Below are positions 32,780 to 44,374 of a DNA stretch of 64,000 nt, piece by piece; the first letter of the stretch is position 1; every line of letters starts with the position of its first letter. The stretch lies in NCBI GenBank assembly GCA_900074885.1, contig FJUW01000010.1:124001-188000 (forward strand), read 5' to 3'. A model generated the notes under the pieces. It did no database searches, was not told the DNA's origin, and worked only from the letters and a program-made list of their open reading frames with translations. This DNA is from Rhynchosporium graminicola (taxonomy: Eukaryota > Ascomycota > Leotiomycetes > Helotiales > Ploettnerulaceae). Made by a program: the position numbers and the translations under genes.

Positions 32780-33940
32780 TCAATACCATGAGAAAGGAAC
32801 CTCGACAGCGCCAATGCAGTCTGCTTTCAAAGCTGGCGGATTGACAACAAGCCCACCAGGCTCAAGCTGTGGACTCTGATCGCATTCTTCGTAGCCGTAG
32901 TCATAAAAGAGATCGGTGTTCCTGTGTCCCCTACTCGACGAGATTGAAACTTCCATCATCCCGGAATCCATTATCTTTGGGTGGATTTCCAATTTCCTCT
33001 CCCTCTCGACGTCCCTTTCCCAGCACATGACTGTATCCATGGTGTTGACCTCGACATCCCTCCTGAAATTATCAAGATTGGCCTTCATACTACAAAGCCC
33101 CAAATACCCCTCCCCTACCCACCTGTCCACAATCCTAGCGATGACATGAAAACCCCTCGTGTGCCCTCTATCCCTCTTCGCTTCAAACCCACACGTTACG
33201 AAAAGATAACAGTGAATAAGCTCATGCAAGAACGCCGAAAGCAATAATCTCCTATCATATTTCGTGCTCCTCAAAATCGGTTCTGAGAGCACGATTAGCG
33301 TCTCGAAGCCATCGTTGTCAGCGCGTCGGCGGAGAGCAGTGGTACCGATGAGTTCGGAGTGGTAACGAGCTTGGGATGACCATTCCCATTGTACGCGGCC
33401 TTTGAGAGTACCGGAGAAGAAAAGAGCGTTGGCGCTGTTGAGGATGCTGTCTAAGGCAACGTCGTCGACGATGTTATTGTCATCGTCGATTAAGCTGCGG
33501 AGAATACGAGAGTGCCGTTCGTATTTGCGGTGCGAGAAGGATTTGTTGGTGTACTGCTTCACCTGGCTCGCAGCGATTGCGTCGAAGTCTGGAAACGTAG
33601 TTTGAGGAGAAGAGACTTGGTCGTAAGACGACTCGTAGATCGAGTCTGATATGATGGATCGGCCGGATTCGGTTCGCTCCATCGTTACACCGTGAGCTAC
33701 TTCCAGCGAGACGGGACTGCTCATACTGAAGTTCATGGATGTTGTTGTCATCATGGGAGAAGGTGCAGACCATTGTTCCCGCGGCGTAGATAATCGCTTC
33801 GAGTAATTTTTTTGTTCATTCTGAGAGCGACGTAATGAACGAGGGTTGTTTGTCTGAGCACGTCCACTCTGTCGGCGTTTAGAAGATGATGGCTTGATAA
33901 TGTGATCAGGGCTCGAGCTCCCTCTGACAAGGGAAGCCAT
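32780..33940 (-). CDS. SprT-like zinc metalloprotease-fold protein (second copy in window)
   Basis: Single exon, 386 aa from ATG 33940. The frame stays open to 34078, and that longer form would add 46 mostly hydrophobic residues. I prefer 33940 because the upstream part looks like translated leader, though a signal anchor is possible. The first 130 residues are Ser/Arg-rich and probably disordered. The catalytic region follows: LDSILNSANALFFSGTLKGRV, VQWEWSSQ, then LLSAFLHELIHCYLF with zinc ligands His239 and His243, Glu240, and a third His at 260 or 265 in RGHTRGFHVIA. This is the SprT/zincin arrangement. It differs in length and sequence from the 14004-14930 protein but shares the same domain logic. 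Substrate unknown. Confidence 0.72.
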   Translation of the reverse strand: MASLVRGSSSPDHIIKPSSSKRRQSGRAQTNNPRSLRRSQNEQKNYSKRLSTPREQWSAPSPMMTTTSMNFSMSSPVSLEVAHGVTMERTESGRSIISDSIYESSYDQVSSPQTTFPDFDAIAASQVKQYTNKSFSHRKYERHSRILRSLIDDDNNIVDDVALDSILNSANALFFSGTLKGRVQWEWSSQARYHSELIGTTALRRRADNDGFETLIVLSEPILRSTKYDRRLLLSAFLHELIHCYLFVTCGFEAKRDRGHTRGFHVIARIVDRWVGEGYLGLCSMKANLDNFRRDVEVNTMDTVMCWERDVERERKLEIHPKIMDSGMMEVSISSSRGHRNTDLFYDYGYEECDQSPQLEPGGLVVNPPALKADCIGAVEVPFSWY

Positions 33941-36122
33941 CAATAGTTCGTATGCGGGAACAGAAATTGCTGAAAAGAGAAATAAATAATAGACTTGAAT
34001 CAAAATGAAAAATGGTAATAGAAACCCTGGCAAATTGAGATGGGATGCGAAGAGTGGTATTTTGATACTAACAAGCACGAACCAGCTTTCGTGTGCTATC
34101 GATTGGAATGGCTCGGACGAGCAGCCTCACAAAAATCCGTATGGGTCTGTCAAGATGGTTTGGAGCGAAAGGAGGCTGACTGAACTAAGCTGCAGGCCAG
34201 GTATGCAGGAAGATCGTATATGGGTCCAGCGAGTGCCGCACCCAAATGGAAGTCGTAGAAAACGGGGAGAGCGACAAGCCTACTAATAGCTTGTCAATTT
34301 CCTTTTAGCTTTCATGTATCCATGACCAATGACGACTTGCATTCGTCTCACTCACTGGCTTCATGCCAGCCTGCGAGTAAGGCACACGCTGCCCTTGGCC
34401 ACCACGTTAGAGGAAACGGCCCAGCAGAATAACGGATGTCGATTAAGTAGGGTCCGGGCATAGAGTTTCCGTACGGTGAGGTACAGTACAAGCAAGCAAG
34501 CAAGCAATTCCGAACTCAGTACTACCTTAACGTCAGAGCTTTCTTTGTACCGTACTTTTCGGATGGCGGACGGACGTAATAAAGTGATTATGTGCAATCG
34601 ACACCCTCGGAAATATGTTTAAGCACAGGCAGGCATCTATCAGGCATCTATCAGGCATCTATCAGGCTTCTGCTGCTGAAAGACTAGAAATGGCGGAAAA
34701 TGATGTTTGGCTGAAGGACCGCGAGGTGCGCCTTCTGTCTGTCTGGTGAAAGAAATGTACTTTCGTACTCCTCCGTACACCCCCGTTGATGGTTCAAGCT
34801 CCAATTCTGAAACCAAGCGAAGGCGGTGTGCAGATAACGAGGCGAGACGTAGGCAGATTTAAGGTTTTTAGCGAGAACAGTTCGCCTCGCGAATCTGATT
34901 GGCAGAAAACAAAACCCTTCAAGACGACAGTTCCTTGTGTTGTGCAAGTCGATTGGCCAGCATGGCATTGCAGTACTTATTAAGAGGTGCATGGCCAATC
35001 CCTTCGACCTTCGGAATGGTTTGCACTATCAGAAGAAGGTCCTGTCATTCATTTCTTGTTATTCCCAGGAGATGCCTGGCAATTTGAGGATTTGAGTGGA
35101 TATCGAGGCTGTTGATTCCAGGTCGACATGCGCATTTCTCCACTCGAATAAGTAAGTAAAGTCCTCTAGCGTTCCTCCGATACGACGGCCTTGTCAAAGC
35201 ACCAGGGAAAATCCTCTTCAAAGGTCCATGGCACCCATTTCTTTTTACAGTAGGATCTCCGGTCATCATGCCACTGGAGGATCATCACTCCAGTCTGATC
35301 GTTCCAATGCCAGCAACGGGGCGCTCCCCGCGAGGCTGACTGCCAAGTTTCGTTTACTGGCACGCCCATTGTTCAACGCCAGTTGTCAATCCAAGGTAGC
35401 ATTCAGATATGTGCCAATCCCACTTATCCACCTCACTATTCCCAGTTCCAAACAACGACGCGTGGAAAGGATTGTTTCTGGCACGAATGAAAAGATAGAC
35501 AGTCGTCAGCTTTACCAATACTTGGGTCATTAGAGACGTGAAATATAACACAGCAGCTCCAAAATCTCTGATCGGCAGAGTGACTCCACTGTTCGAGGGC
35601 ACCATCATCCTTTGAAGAATTGCGTTGGACGAAGAGGTAGCTAACCAGCCAATGGGAAAGGACTGACCAGGAAAAGCCCGAACGTCGTGCAAGTGTAGTG
35701 TGACCTTGGGAAGCTCTCGCTCGCAGGACATCAAGATGAGTTACTTAGTGTGGGGCTTGGGAGTAGGTGAAAGCTGGTGCGAGTAATGCATCAGATGACT
35801 CCGTTGCCTTACGATCTATCAAGAACAATGCTTGACGCGAGATGCAAAGAGCAATTACTACCAAGCCCGGATATTGATATGCCGGTTCCCGGGTCCCACC
35901 CTCTTCTAACAACACCAAGTCAAGTACCCGGGAATTGGCAGCCCTATCGCTTAACGTCTAACGGGATTCTAAATTTTGTCTTCCGAGGCATGGAAAATAG
36001 GTGACCGGAGAAGCGACTTTGACAACGGTGGTCTTGAGTTAAGAACTCGATGCGGTTGAGTAAATCAGAACGAGGCGGCGCCAATCTCGAGACCACAAAA
36101 AGCAAAGACTCAAAATCCTGAT
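33941..36122. other. Intergenic with minor repeats
   Basis: It contains CAAG repeats at about 34490-34505 and an 11-bp repeat GGCATCTATCA at 34633-34668. A minus-strand frame at 35734-35354 (HLHDVRAFPGQSFPIGW) looks somewhat protein-like, but I found no family or consistent exon structure. No gene is claimed. Confidence 0.35.
34633..34668. repeat. 11-bp tandem repeat
   Basis: GGCATCTATCA is repeated three times in a row, with a final partial unit running into GGCTTC. Confidence 0.8.
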
Positions 36123-38465
36123 TCAAGATGGACGAAGGCCTAACCCTCTCAACCATCTGACCTCATTCGCATTAGCTTCCAAAGCACGCCCCATAGTTTC
36201 CGAGTACGTCTGCTCCTGCATCTCTCTCCTCAGCTCTTCCGGCGTTTGACCACCTCTTGCCTCAAAGCTATCAGCCGAAAATCCAGGCTTACTTGAAAAG
36301 CTTAGGAGCCCTATCTTTTCGCCTGTCCATAAAACAAGATCGTCCTCATTCACGTTCTTATCGGGCCCGTTCCGTGTGTTTGCAAGCTTGAGGACGATAT
36401 CGCCTGATCCAGAGTCCATGTACGAGTCTCCGAGTGTTCCAAATATTCCGCGAGGTGCTTCGATGCTGCCGTGAGCAATGTTCCATCGTCGAGTCTCGGT
36501 GAAACCGTCGCGTTCGAGCCATTTTAGGTTGCCACCTCCGTCTGAGACTACGATTCTAGTGCCATGATTTGACACCGAGAGCAGCTTTGAGCTTGACGAG
36601 GTCTGCCGGTTCTTCATAACTGAGTTCTGGATATAGGAAGTGTCCGAGGAGATGGTGGAATGGGAAGGGGATGGCGAGAGCCCATACATTTCCAGAGAGC
36701 CCTTACTGTTGTATTCACCAACGGCCATCAAAGTTCTTCCCGGGCGATTCTTAAACTCCCAGACTTGCTCAATCGAAAGCTCACCACGTCTCGCAAGATC
36801 CTTCTCCACGGAGGCAAAAGAATAAGGTAAGGAAGCCATGCTACACAGCCGCGCACCTGAATGAATGGTTCCTCGAAGCCTTGGGAAATACCGGCGATCG
36901 TAATTTAGAATGCTAGGGAATCGGCCTGCGACGTAAATACCGCCATTTCCATCCCATTCACTTCCGGAATTGGGTAGATGAAGGATGCTCAATGGACCTG
37001 GATGGTGCAGATGAGTGAATGACGGGCTCGGCTCTGGATCAAGCAATGCTCTAAAGTCAAGACTATGGGACTTCTGACTTGCTAAAGATCCGAACTCGGT
37101 GTCGTACGAGTCTATGAGTTCTGTTCCAATCTCTGAGGGCCTAGAGAGACGCCTGGCTCGAGAATCATGAAGGTGGAGCGATAAATTGGTTCCGACAGTA
37201 AGTGGTACAGGATGCTTCGCCTCGGATAACGCTGTGATTGCGAATGGGAACCTCTCATGGCTGATAACAGAAAGCGTTTCTAAATCAACTTCGACAAGGC
37301 CTGGAGATCTGCCATTAGTCACAATATCTAATGAAAGAATCGGCATGAACAAATACATGCAAGATATCCGACGACAGTCACGGACTCAGGGACAGGCTGA
37401 AAAGAAAAACTTCCCTGGTAACCATTGGTGCAAACCATAAATAACAGGAATTTGAGATATAGCATACGAGAAAATTGACTACGGATGTTGCCACTAGAAA
37501 ACATCTCAGTACAGTATAGATATGCGTTCATATTGCTGCGACATAAAACACTTGATAGATATCAAGAGTGTTCGACCCGAAGGCATACTAATGGTTCAGG
37601 AAGCATCTCTTTAAACCCCATGTAGTGGCAGTAAGAAGCAACCTAGAATTTACGGGACATACCACTCTGAACAGCAAAGTATGCCCGTTTCCTAGCACTG
37701 TCTATACTGACACATTCCGTCACACCTGTATTTATCATCTTCGGGCGCCTGCCCTCAGCATTGAGTGGAGCTGGGTCCAGTGAAATTAATCCGGACTTGC
37801 TCCTGGCAATAATCCTGCCTTTCTGGCCTGGTGCCCCGGTTAATGACCACAAGCAAACACTACCATCATCAAGGGGCCCAACGACCATGGTAGCAGCATC
37901 CTCTCCGGTAGATGTATAGATTCCCATTCCGCGGACCTCAAGGTATTCATGGTCGTTGCTATCACGATTCCGTGGCTGTTGGAGCCAGCTTGTAGATATT
38001 GGGGCATTCCGTGCAATGTACTCATCATACCATTTGACATTTTCCGTTAAGTAACTCGGGTCCCAATTCGCGAGTATCCTTATTCGTTCATTGGACTGGG
38101 CTTTGAGATCGCCAGCCTCATCTCGAGGTTGTGCAAGTCTCGAGTCCCCAAGCCCATTTCCGGCTGCTAAAGCTCTGGCTAGATCGCGGAATTGAGGATC
38201 TTGCTCATTGTCGGAGGATAACAGTTGCCGTCGACGTCGTAGATTCGATAGGAAGGAAGAACTCTGGAAGCACTGTTCGCGCCATGATGTGTCGTCTCGA
38301 CCCAGGCTGAGGAATCGCTTATTGACATGTTGCAATGTAACGATATCTGGAGCTTCAAGGACTGGTAGGTTGAGTTACTGCTTGCTAGATTTCTCAAGTT
38401 ATAGACTTACGGCTTGCAATCTGCAGAATGATTTCGGAGGGCAGAGAATCTAGTTTAGTAGCCAT
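36123..38465 (-). CDS. F-box protein with C-terminal propeller-like region
   Basis: Best model has three exons, 38465-38411, 38361-37663 and 37300-36123, totalling 643 aa in frame. The N-terminus MATKLDSLPSEIILQIAS, continuing into LLEAPDIVTLQHVNKRF, is a classic F-box, which would bind Skp1 in an SCF ubiquitin ligase. The C-terminal 500 residues contain repeating short strands, such as VVGPLDDGSVCLWSLTG, GNGGIYVAGRFPSILNYDRR, GTRIVVSDGGGNLKWLERDG and DLVLWTGEKIG. These suggest a beta-propeller for substrate binding. The last intron (37662-37301, 362 nt) is long for this genome. I chose its acceptor because the join QSGLVEVDLETL restores continuous sequence, though a small extra exon inside cannot be excluded. 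Substrate unknown. Confidence 0.75.
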
Positions 38466-40288
38466 ACTGGAGTTGATTGTTGTAGAACGTAGCTGAACAG
38501 GAGACCGCGAACAATGAGATAACAATCAACCCCTGCCCCCGCTCAGCATGTTGGAGGAGGTGTGCCAAGCAGTGGCTCGTGCCCAGCTTCCGAAGTCCTT
38601 TAGCTCCAAGTTCAACGACTGACGATAACCAGCTCACACCCAAGCTTGACTATGCCGGGCAGTCCGCAGTTCAGGAAGGATACTTAATTCTGGCAACATG
38701 GGTTGCTCAAGTCAAAAGTTTGCACTATGACTAAGAAGCCTTTTCAGAACTTGGAAGGATCGACTAGCCCTTTGTAGGATTCCTTGGGACTGACTACGTC
38801 CGGAAATAGCATTCTGCAATGTAGACTTGAGAAGTGCTGAACGAAGAAAGCGTGTGAGGAGAGGAGGAGAGAGCCTGGTCCTGAGGACTGGTGTTTACTT
38901 CATTTCCAGCTCCAGATGTTTGAAGCATTTGAACTGATGCTAGAGACAGGATAAAGCCATAAGACGGGCTGAGGAGACCCTTCTGCCACGGAATGGGGGA
39001 CTATGGCTACATAAGTGCCTAGGTAATGAAGAGAGAAAAAAAGAACGCAATGCAATGCTAAGGCAAGGAAGGGCCTAGGATGTAGGAAACTGGTCAAGAG
39101 GAAGAAAGAAGAGGGGGAAAAGAAGCATAGAATACGACAAGGTAGGGGGTTTGATTGCTCATAGAGCTGAGTATGAGTAAGGTACGAGCATCTACACCTA
39201 GGAGAAGCGAGTGCCCTTTCCTTATGTCTATGCCTTTGATTTGGAGGTTTCTTAGTTGGTCTTCTGGGATAGAGGAGAGAGGGAAGGTGCAATGCAATGC
39301 AATTCAATTCATCACGCTCTTGCCCGTTTTGTCTCCTGCCATGGTAATTTGAGTTCATCCTTTTCTTTTGATGCAAATATTCATGTCTGTCTATCCGCTC
39401 CCTCATTACTGCTTAACATCTGTCTCTACCTCTTTGCACCTTGGTTTCTTTCGTTGTGCTGCCTCGACCCTTGTGCTTTCTCTCAGCGATGCTTTGCAAC
39501 AGCCAAATCCTCTCCCGGCCATTCGTCAAGTGGTACGACAGACTTGGGCCTGAGGGATAGCCTGCAATCTTTGAAGGCCGTGAAAGGATTTTGAAAGACT
39601 TGAGCAAGCAAGATAGCGCTGTAGCAAAGGGAGTATCATATATCATACCAAAGGAAGGGCAGTCAGTCTGGCCGTGTTGCATATATAGTGACGTTGGCAG
39701 CTCAGCTGAAGCTCAGTACGTGCAGCCAATATTGTCAACAAGCGACGACTGTCTTACGGCCTCTCCGCTGCCGACAATCATCCTTGGCCACAACCGTCAA
39801 ACGCGCTCACCTTTCGAAATCGGAAAACAGGATAGTCTAGTGTATTTCGAAGCTGAACTACAGAGTCTTTTCTGCCTGTTTCTCCCTATATTTGGCCCCG
39901 CTCGAGCTTTCATTTCCTGCTTCGCGTCAATCTACCTAACCTTACACCTTGTCAACCGCTCTCCCACAACGAGTTTTTCAACAAATGCACGTTGACTATT
40001 CTGTCTTTCTGTTACCTATCGGATCCAATTATACTGTACGTTCTCGAGCTGGCAGAGAAGAACCATTAGTTATTCTCCTTCATACGCATCACCCCCAGGT
40101 TAATGAGAAGACAGGATTGCCAGTGCAGGAAACAAGATTAAGAAGAAGTCCAGCGTCGGCATTCATCAGTAAGATAGATATTCTTTGATATATAGTAAGT
40201 AGACGTTCCTGCTGCTTACAATTTGACTGACTTCGACCTATAGTCAACAGACAGTTGCCAAGTCACAGCAGACTCGAGATGATTAAAG
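38466..40288. other. Long divergent intergenic region with a 5'-UTR intron
   Basis: It separates the F-box gene and the 1112-aa gene. The part at 39360-39480 is pyrimidine-rich, typical of a fungal promoter. A likely leader intron, 40195-40243, has GTAAGT donor, CTGAC branch-like word and CTATAG acceptor. Several open frames here lack family support. Confidence 0.45.
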
Positions 40289-43200
40289 ATGGAATCCCGA
40301 CCACCGAATAGTCGCGTCAATTGCGACCTTCGAGATCCTGATAATCCTGACTATACTCAGCGGGCAGAGATCGACACAACTAAGGTCCTGGCAAAAGGCA
40401 ACTCTGTCAAGTCCACAAATCCTTTTCGAAAAAATGAAGATGTGTTGAGCTCCGAGGTATCGCGCGTCCCTCCACCAGAGGAACGTAATATTATGGGCGT
40501 TCGAAAGAATACTCCCGTCAGAGCTGTCTTTGATGATCTGGGTACCGCCCATTCCTCGATTACCTCCCGTTCTACCAGGAGTGGACAGCGCTTAATCTCA
40601 AACAAAAATTCTGATCCTGCAGAGGAGGAGGATTCTATCCCACTTCAAACATTGGCTCCACCAAAGAGAGACCAGGGATACTCCGCCCTTAAAGACTTGC
40701 CAACATCCCCACAACCTGTCATTCTTCCTATCACGCAATTTACGACAGGCCAGGACTATCTCACCGGTGTCGACGAGAGATTTGCTGTCCAGGGTGCAGG
40801 ATTGACTGAGCCTATACGACCCAATCTTCCTGAGCAGAATCAATCTATACTCGCGACTATCAAGAATGCATTCGTATCAATTTCTTCTCCATCGCAAGCA
40901 CCTTGGCCTCGAGATCGCCAGTCTTCTGAGAATGACCAAGATCTAAGATCGCTAGAGAATCAAGACAACGATTATGAAGCAGAGCACGCCCATGACTTCT
41001 CGAACTACCCTTCCAGTGCAGGCCCTTTCAGATTTCCTTCCAGCACCCCAGGAGGTATGCACAGCTCGAACGTCCATACAACAAACAATGGCTATCCTAC
41101 GAGCTATCAATTCTACCACCCTCCTGCTTCGTCTCCACCAATACCCATGAGTACACATCCTCGCAAGTTTCCTAGACTAGTGAGCGGATCTACCGAAGTC
41201 TCAGTGCGCGAAGGTAGTACAGTCTGCAACATCGTACAGCACTATGCAGGATCTGAAGGCTTGGAGGGAGACGGTAGTGACTTCGAACAGAGCCGAGGTG
41301 CCAGGCACTTCGAGGCACGCTCTAGAAATACATTTATTCCACGAGCTTCGGGCCATGGTCTCACCTCCAGTCCGCCATTTCACAAGACATTCCAACCCTC
41401 TGGTCTACAGATCCGAAAGCAAAGGAAGGGGGAGGCATCAGGGACGACTCGCACACCAGCTGCACATCCAATTGCCGTGAGAGATCCGGATAGTAACGAG
41501 TTCTTCGACGAGTCAACATCTGATACTGCCAACTCAACTCTGCCCAGTCTCCCACGCATCAGCCACCGGAATCCCTATAGATTCAACCAAGCTCGTGGTA
41601 TCCAGGCTCATGCAGATCCCAGTCATTGTGTTTACGAGGACTCGCCATTTCAAGGGCCTAGTCAGGAAGCAAGATTGCCGCTTGAGCGAGAGGTCAGTCA
41701 GGCATTGAGACGAGCAAGTGGATATAGTGCGTACAGTGCTGGTAGTGTCAACTCCTCCGTCGTGGACTATAGTGCGATGTGGAACCATGATAATAATGCA
41801 AGCTTCCAGCCGAACATGACCGGTCATGTGAAAGGTAGGGGAAAGGAAGTGGCCAGAGACCCAAACGATGTTGGTGTTGGTCATATCTTCGATGAAGAAG
41901 CAAAATGCTTCTATGACGAGCATGCTATTCCTGCTGACTGGATCAATTCTCGTCAAGGTATTCGTGTCCCGATTGATCGTATGGGGTCTTTCTCAGACTC
42001 TCCCCCGGGGACCCCGATTGTTGGCAACCCTCAGCAATCTGGCCAGCAACGTTCATCACCTGCAGATGATGTTAATGATTGGGAAACTGTTGGAGAGAGT
42101 GCTTTTGGCCTGGAATATGAGCATGAGAATGGCACAGGTCTGATTGGTGGCGGTGTTCATCGCACAGGCAGTAGTATTGCAAATACTTCTGACGAAGGAA
42201 CAGCAAGCATTCACTTCGAGGACCTTGATGAGTTCGGATTAACGGAAAGGATTGCACAGCATCCAGCCAACATCGAGTACTCAGGAGATTACCGTCAACG
42301 CGATCTAAAATCGACCAAGATGCCTATCTTGATGCCTGTGTTCAACGGACATAAGGTTAACGGCTACATGGCCGATTCGAATCGGATTCGCCCATCTCCA
42401 GGACCGGCCTTCTTTCGCCCAGAGCCGCTTACTGAGGCACATAGGAATCCTTTTAACTCAACCCCACCGGATGTCATGCCACCTGCTCGGGTCGCTAAAC
42501 CTAAAGGTAACTTGCGTAGCCATCTTGCTCCAACCAATCCGAGAGCTGTCAGTTCCAGTCAACACAACACTCAGAGAGATAGGTCTGGTACATATCGCAA
42601 GCCCATATTCAAAGGTCAAAGCTTAAGACAGGCATCTGCATGGACTGATAGTTATCGCCAGACTGGGCCATCTGTGAGCACGCAAATTCATCCATTTGCC
42701 AACAACGATAACGAACGTCCATCATCTTGGGATCATGTCATGATATTTGCAAAAGGTGGTCATGTTCCAGGCTACCGAGAAGATGGTACTAGGATATGTG
42801 ATCCTTTCTCACCAGAGGATGAAGTCGATGTCAGAGAACTTCTGGACCAGGAGCAAAACGCCGACAATCTCACCCATCTATTTGGCCAAAACGGAGCTAT
42901 GTATCCAGGCCGAGACTTTCCATCATCAAGCCGCCAGGCTCCAGGAGCTTTCTACCAGGGACTACGAGCAGTATCTGATCAGAAGCGTCCAATTCACCCA
43001 GGCCAACACGATGGAGCCGTAAAATCTGCACGTCGACAAAGTATAGCGAAGCCTGATGGCAAGACCTCTCTACGCCCCTTATCTCTTCTGAATGGCCGCT
43101 TACCTTCCACTCCACTACGCAACGTCTCAAACCAGAGCGACATGCTTGATTCGGGTGACTTTGTTTACCGCTCTCCCCTTGCTCCACCAAAGCGATCTAC

Positions 43201-43627
43201 CTGGCAGATGTTGTATTCAAACTCACGTTTACTCGAGCTGCAACGGAGAGCCGGCGCGGACGGTGTTTACAACTCGCAGTCAGGAATGTCGGACTCGATT
43301 GAAGGACTATCACGCAGACATCTTCATGAAGCACCCAGGTTGTTGGCGAAACCACGAAAAGTCAAGAATGATTCACGGGCCAAGAAATGGAAGGTCAAGT
43401 TCTCTAAGACTGTTCTGGTCATTTGCTGTTTCTTCCCACCGCTCCTGATTCTTTTCGCCCTTGGCAAAATGGATGGACTAATCTTATGGTGGAGTGGTGG
43501 AAGATTCCAACGATTCGGAAAGGCACAAAAGAAGTGGGCTGGTATTGTGCTTTGCACTGAAATCTTCATCATCACCGTCCTCCTTGTTACCTTCCTTGCT
43601 TGGTTCTTTGGTAAACGTCGCGCTTGA
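40289..43627 (+). CDS. Large fungal protein with disordered body and two C-terminal membrane helices
   Basis: Single exon, 1112 aa. Residues 1 to about 1030 are rich in Ser, Pro, Asn and Gln with many RS/SP motifs, few hydrophobic blocks and no known domain that I recognise. The end is different. After a basic patch (KPRKVKNDSRAKKWKVKFSK) come two hydrophobic helices, VLVICCFFPPLLILFALG and WAGIVLCTEIFIITVLLVTFLAWFF, with the loop KMDGLILWWSGGRFQRFGKAQKK between them, ending GKRRA. This suggests a membrane-anchored protein with a long cytoplasmic phospho-regulated tail. The initiator context (AAAGATGG) and a probable leader intron at 40195-40243 support the start. Function unknown. Confidence 0.85.
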   Translation: MESRPPNSRVNCDLRDPDNPDYTQRAEIDTTKVLAKGNSVKSTNPFRKNEDVLSSEVSRVPPPEERNIMGVRKNTPVRAVFDDLGTAHSSITSRSTRSGQRLISNKNSDPAEEEDSIPLQTLAPPKRDQGYSALKDLPTSPQPVILPITQFTTGQDYLTGVDERFAVQGAGLTEPIRPNLPEQNQSILATIKNAFVSISSPSQAPWPRDRQSSENDQDLRSLENQDNDYEAEHAHDFSNYPSSAGPFRFPSSTPGGMHSSNVHTTNNGYPTSYQFYHPPASSPPIPMSTHPRKFPRLVSGSTEVSVREGSTVCNIVQHYAGSEGLEGDGSDFEQSRGARHFEARSRNTFIPRASGHGLTSSPPFHKTFQPSGLQIRKQRKGEASGTTRTPAAHPIAVRDPDSNEFFDESTSDTANSTLPSLPRISHRNPYRFNQARGIQAHADPSHCVYEDSPFQGPSQEARLPLEREVSQALRRASGYSAYSAGSVNSSVVDYSAMWNHDNNASFQPNMTGHVKGRGKEVARDPNDVGVGHIFDEEAKCFYDEHAIPADWINSRQGIRVPIDRMGSFSDSPPGTPIVGNPQQSGQQRSSPADDVNDWETVGESAFGLEYEHENGTGLIGGGVHRTGSSIANTSDEGTASIHFEDLDEFGLTERIAQHPANIEYSGDYRQRDLKSTKMPILMPVFNGHKVNGYMADSNRIRPSPGPAFFRPEPLTEAHRNPFNSTPPDVMPPARVAKPKGNLRSHLAPTNPRAVSSSQHNTQRDRSGTYRKPIFKGQSLRQASAWTDSYRQTGPSVSTQIHPFANNDNERPSSWDHVMIFAKGGHVPGYREDGTRICDPFSPEDEVDVRELLDQEQNADNLTHLFGQNGAMYPGRDFPSSSRQAPGAFYQGLRAVSDQKRPIHPGQHDGAVKSARRQSIAKPDGKTSLRPLSLLNGRLPSTPLRNVSNQSDMLDSGDFVYRSPLAPPKRSTWQMLYSNSRLLELQRRAGADGVYNSQSGMSDSIEGLSRRHLHEAPRLLAKPRKVKNDSRAKKWKVKFSKTVLVICCFFPPLLILFALGKMDGLILWWSGGRFQRFGKAQKKWAGIVLCTEIFIITVLLVTFLAWFFGKRRA

Positions 43628-44374
43628 TCGATCGCACGTCATAAAAATGTATGGGAGGACAAAACTCAGGCACTGCGCTGCTTGTCTGTTCAATCCTGAC
43701 CATCTTGTTTACATCGGTTGGTTGCATTTTCTGTCAGAGTTGGATGGCTCCGAATTTGGCCTATTACGAACCGGCGGCTAACCCGGATATTGATGATTTG
43801 TATGAGTCGCTTATGGGAGTTGCTTTATGCCCCATGGTCTGTTAGTTTAGAAAGGAAAATAAAACATATAAACTGAAAGTCGGTAACCGGAATTTGTGAC
43901 TCTGGACATGTGAAAGTGGGGTGGATCGTCATGACTGTACTCAATGGCCATAGGCTTCGATGCGGAATTCATAATAGTACTTCTCTATCTCATATACGTG
44001 AATGAATTTTTCGAGTTGCATGACATTAGTTATTGCTACTTTTTGTCTCACATCACCGTAGATGATTCAGTCATGTAAGGTTAGGTTAGTTATCTCGAAC
44101 TGAAGATACAAGAACTACCTCCAGGTTCTGATAAGGATAAAAAAGAATTGTCGCAAGGAGGTACAATCTCTGCTTCTTCCATAACTAACATTTGTATATC
44201 TTATGAAACGAAGAACGAGCGGATGATCTTCTTCTAGATTCGCCCCGTCACGTGCCTTTGCTTCCCGCTCGAAGCGCTGACCCAACTCCATGGATCGAGA
44301 GACCGTCTTTCACAACTCCCACTCCTCCTCTTCCAACACCTAAGGTTACAATCTTTCTCAGCTCTGGGCAAGAC
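43628..44374. other. Intergenic between two plus-strand genes
   Basis: 3' flank of the 1112-aa gene and promoter of mS38. No other feature seen. Confidence 0.45.

Noticed and set aside
35354..35734. Minus-strand frame of 126 codons
   Set aside because: Looks partly protein-like but has no domain or supported splice structure.
38900..39406. 168-codon minus-strand frame
   Set aside because: Lies in a pyrimidine-rich promoter region; its Arg/Leu/Ser bias reflects base composition and no domain is visible.
39591..39995. 134-codon plus-strand frame before the 1112-aa gene
   Set aside because: Falls in the probable leader and promoter region and resembles no family; an upstream ORF is possible but unsupported.
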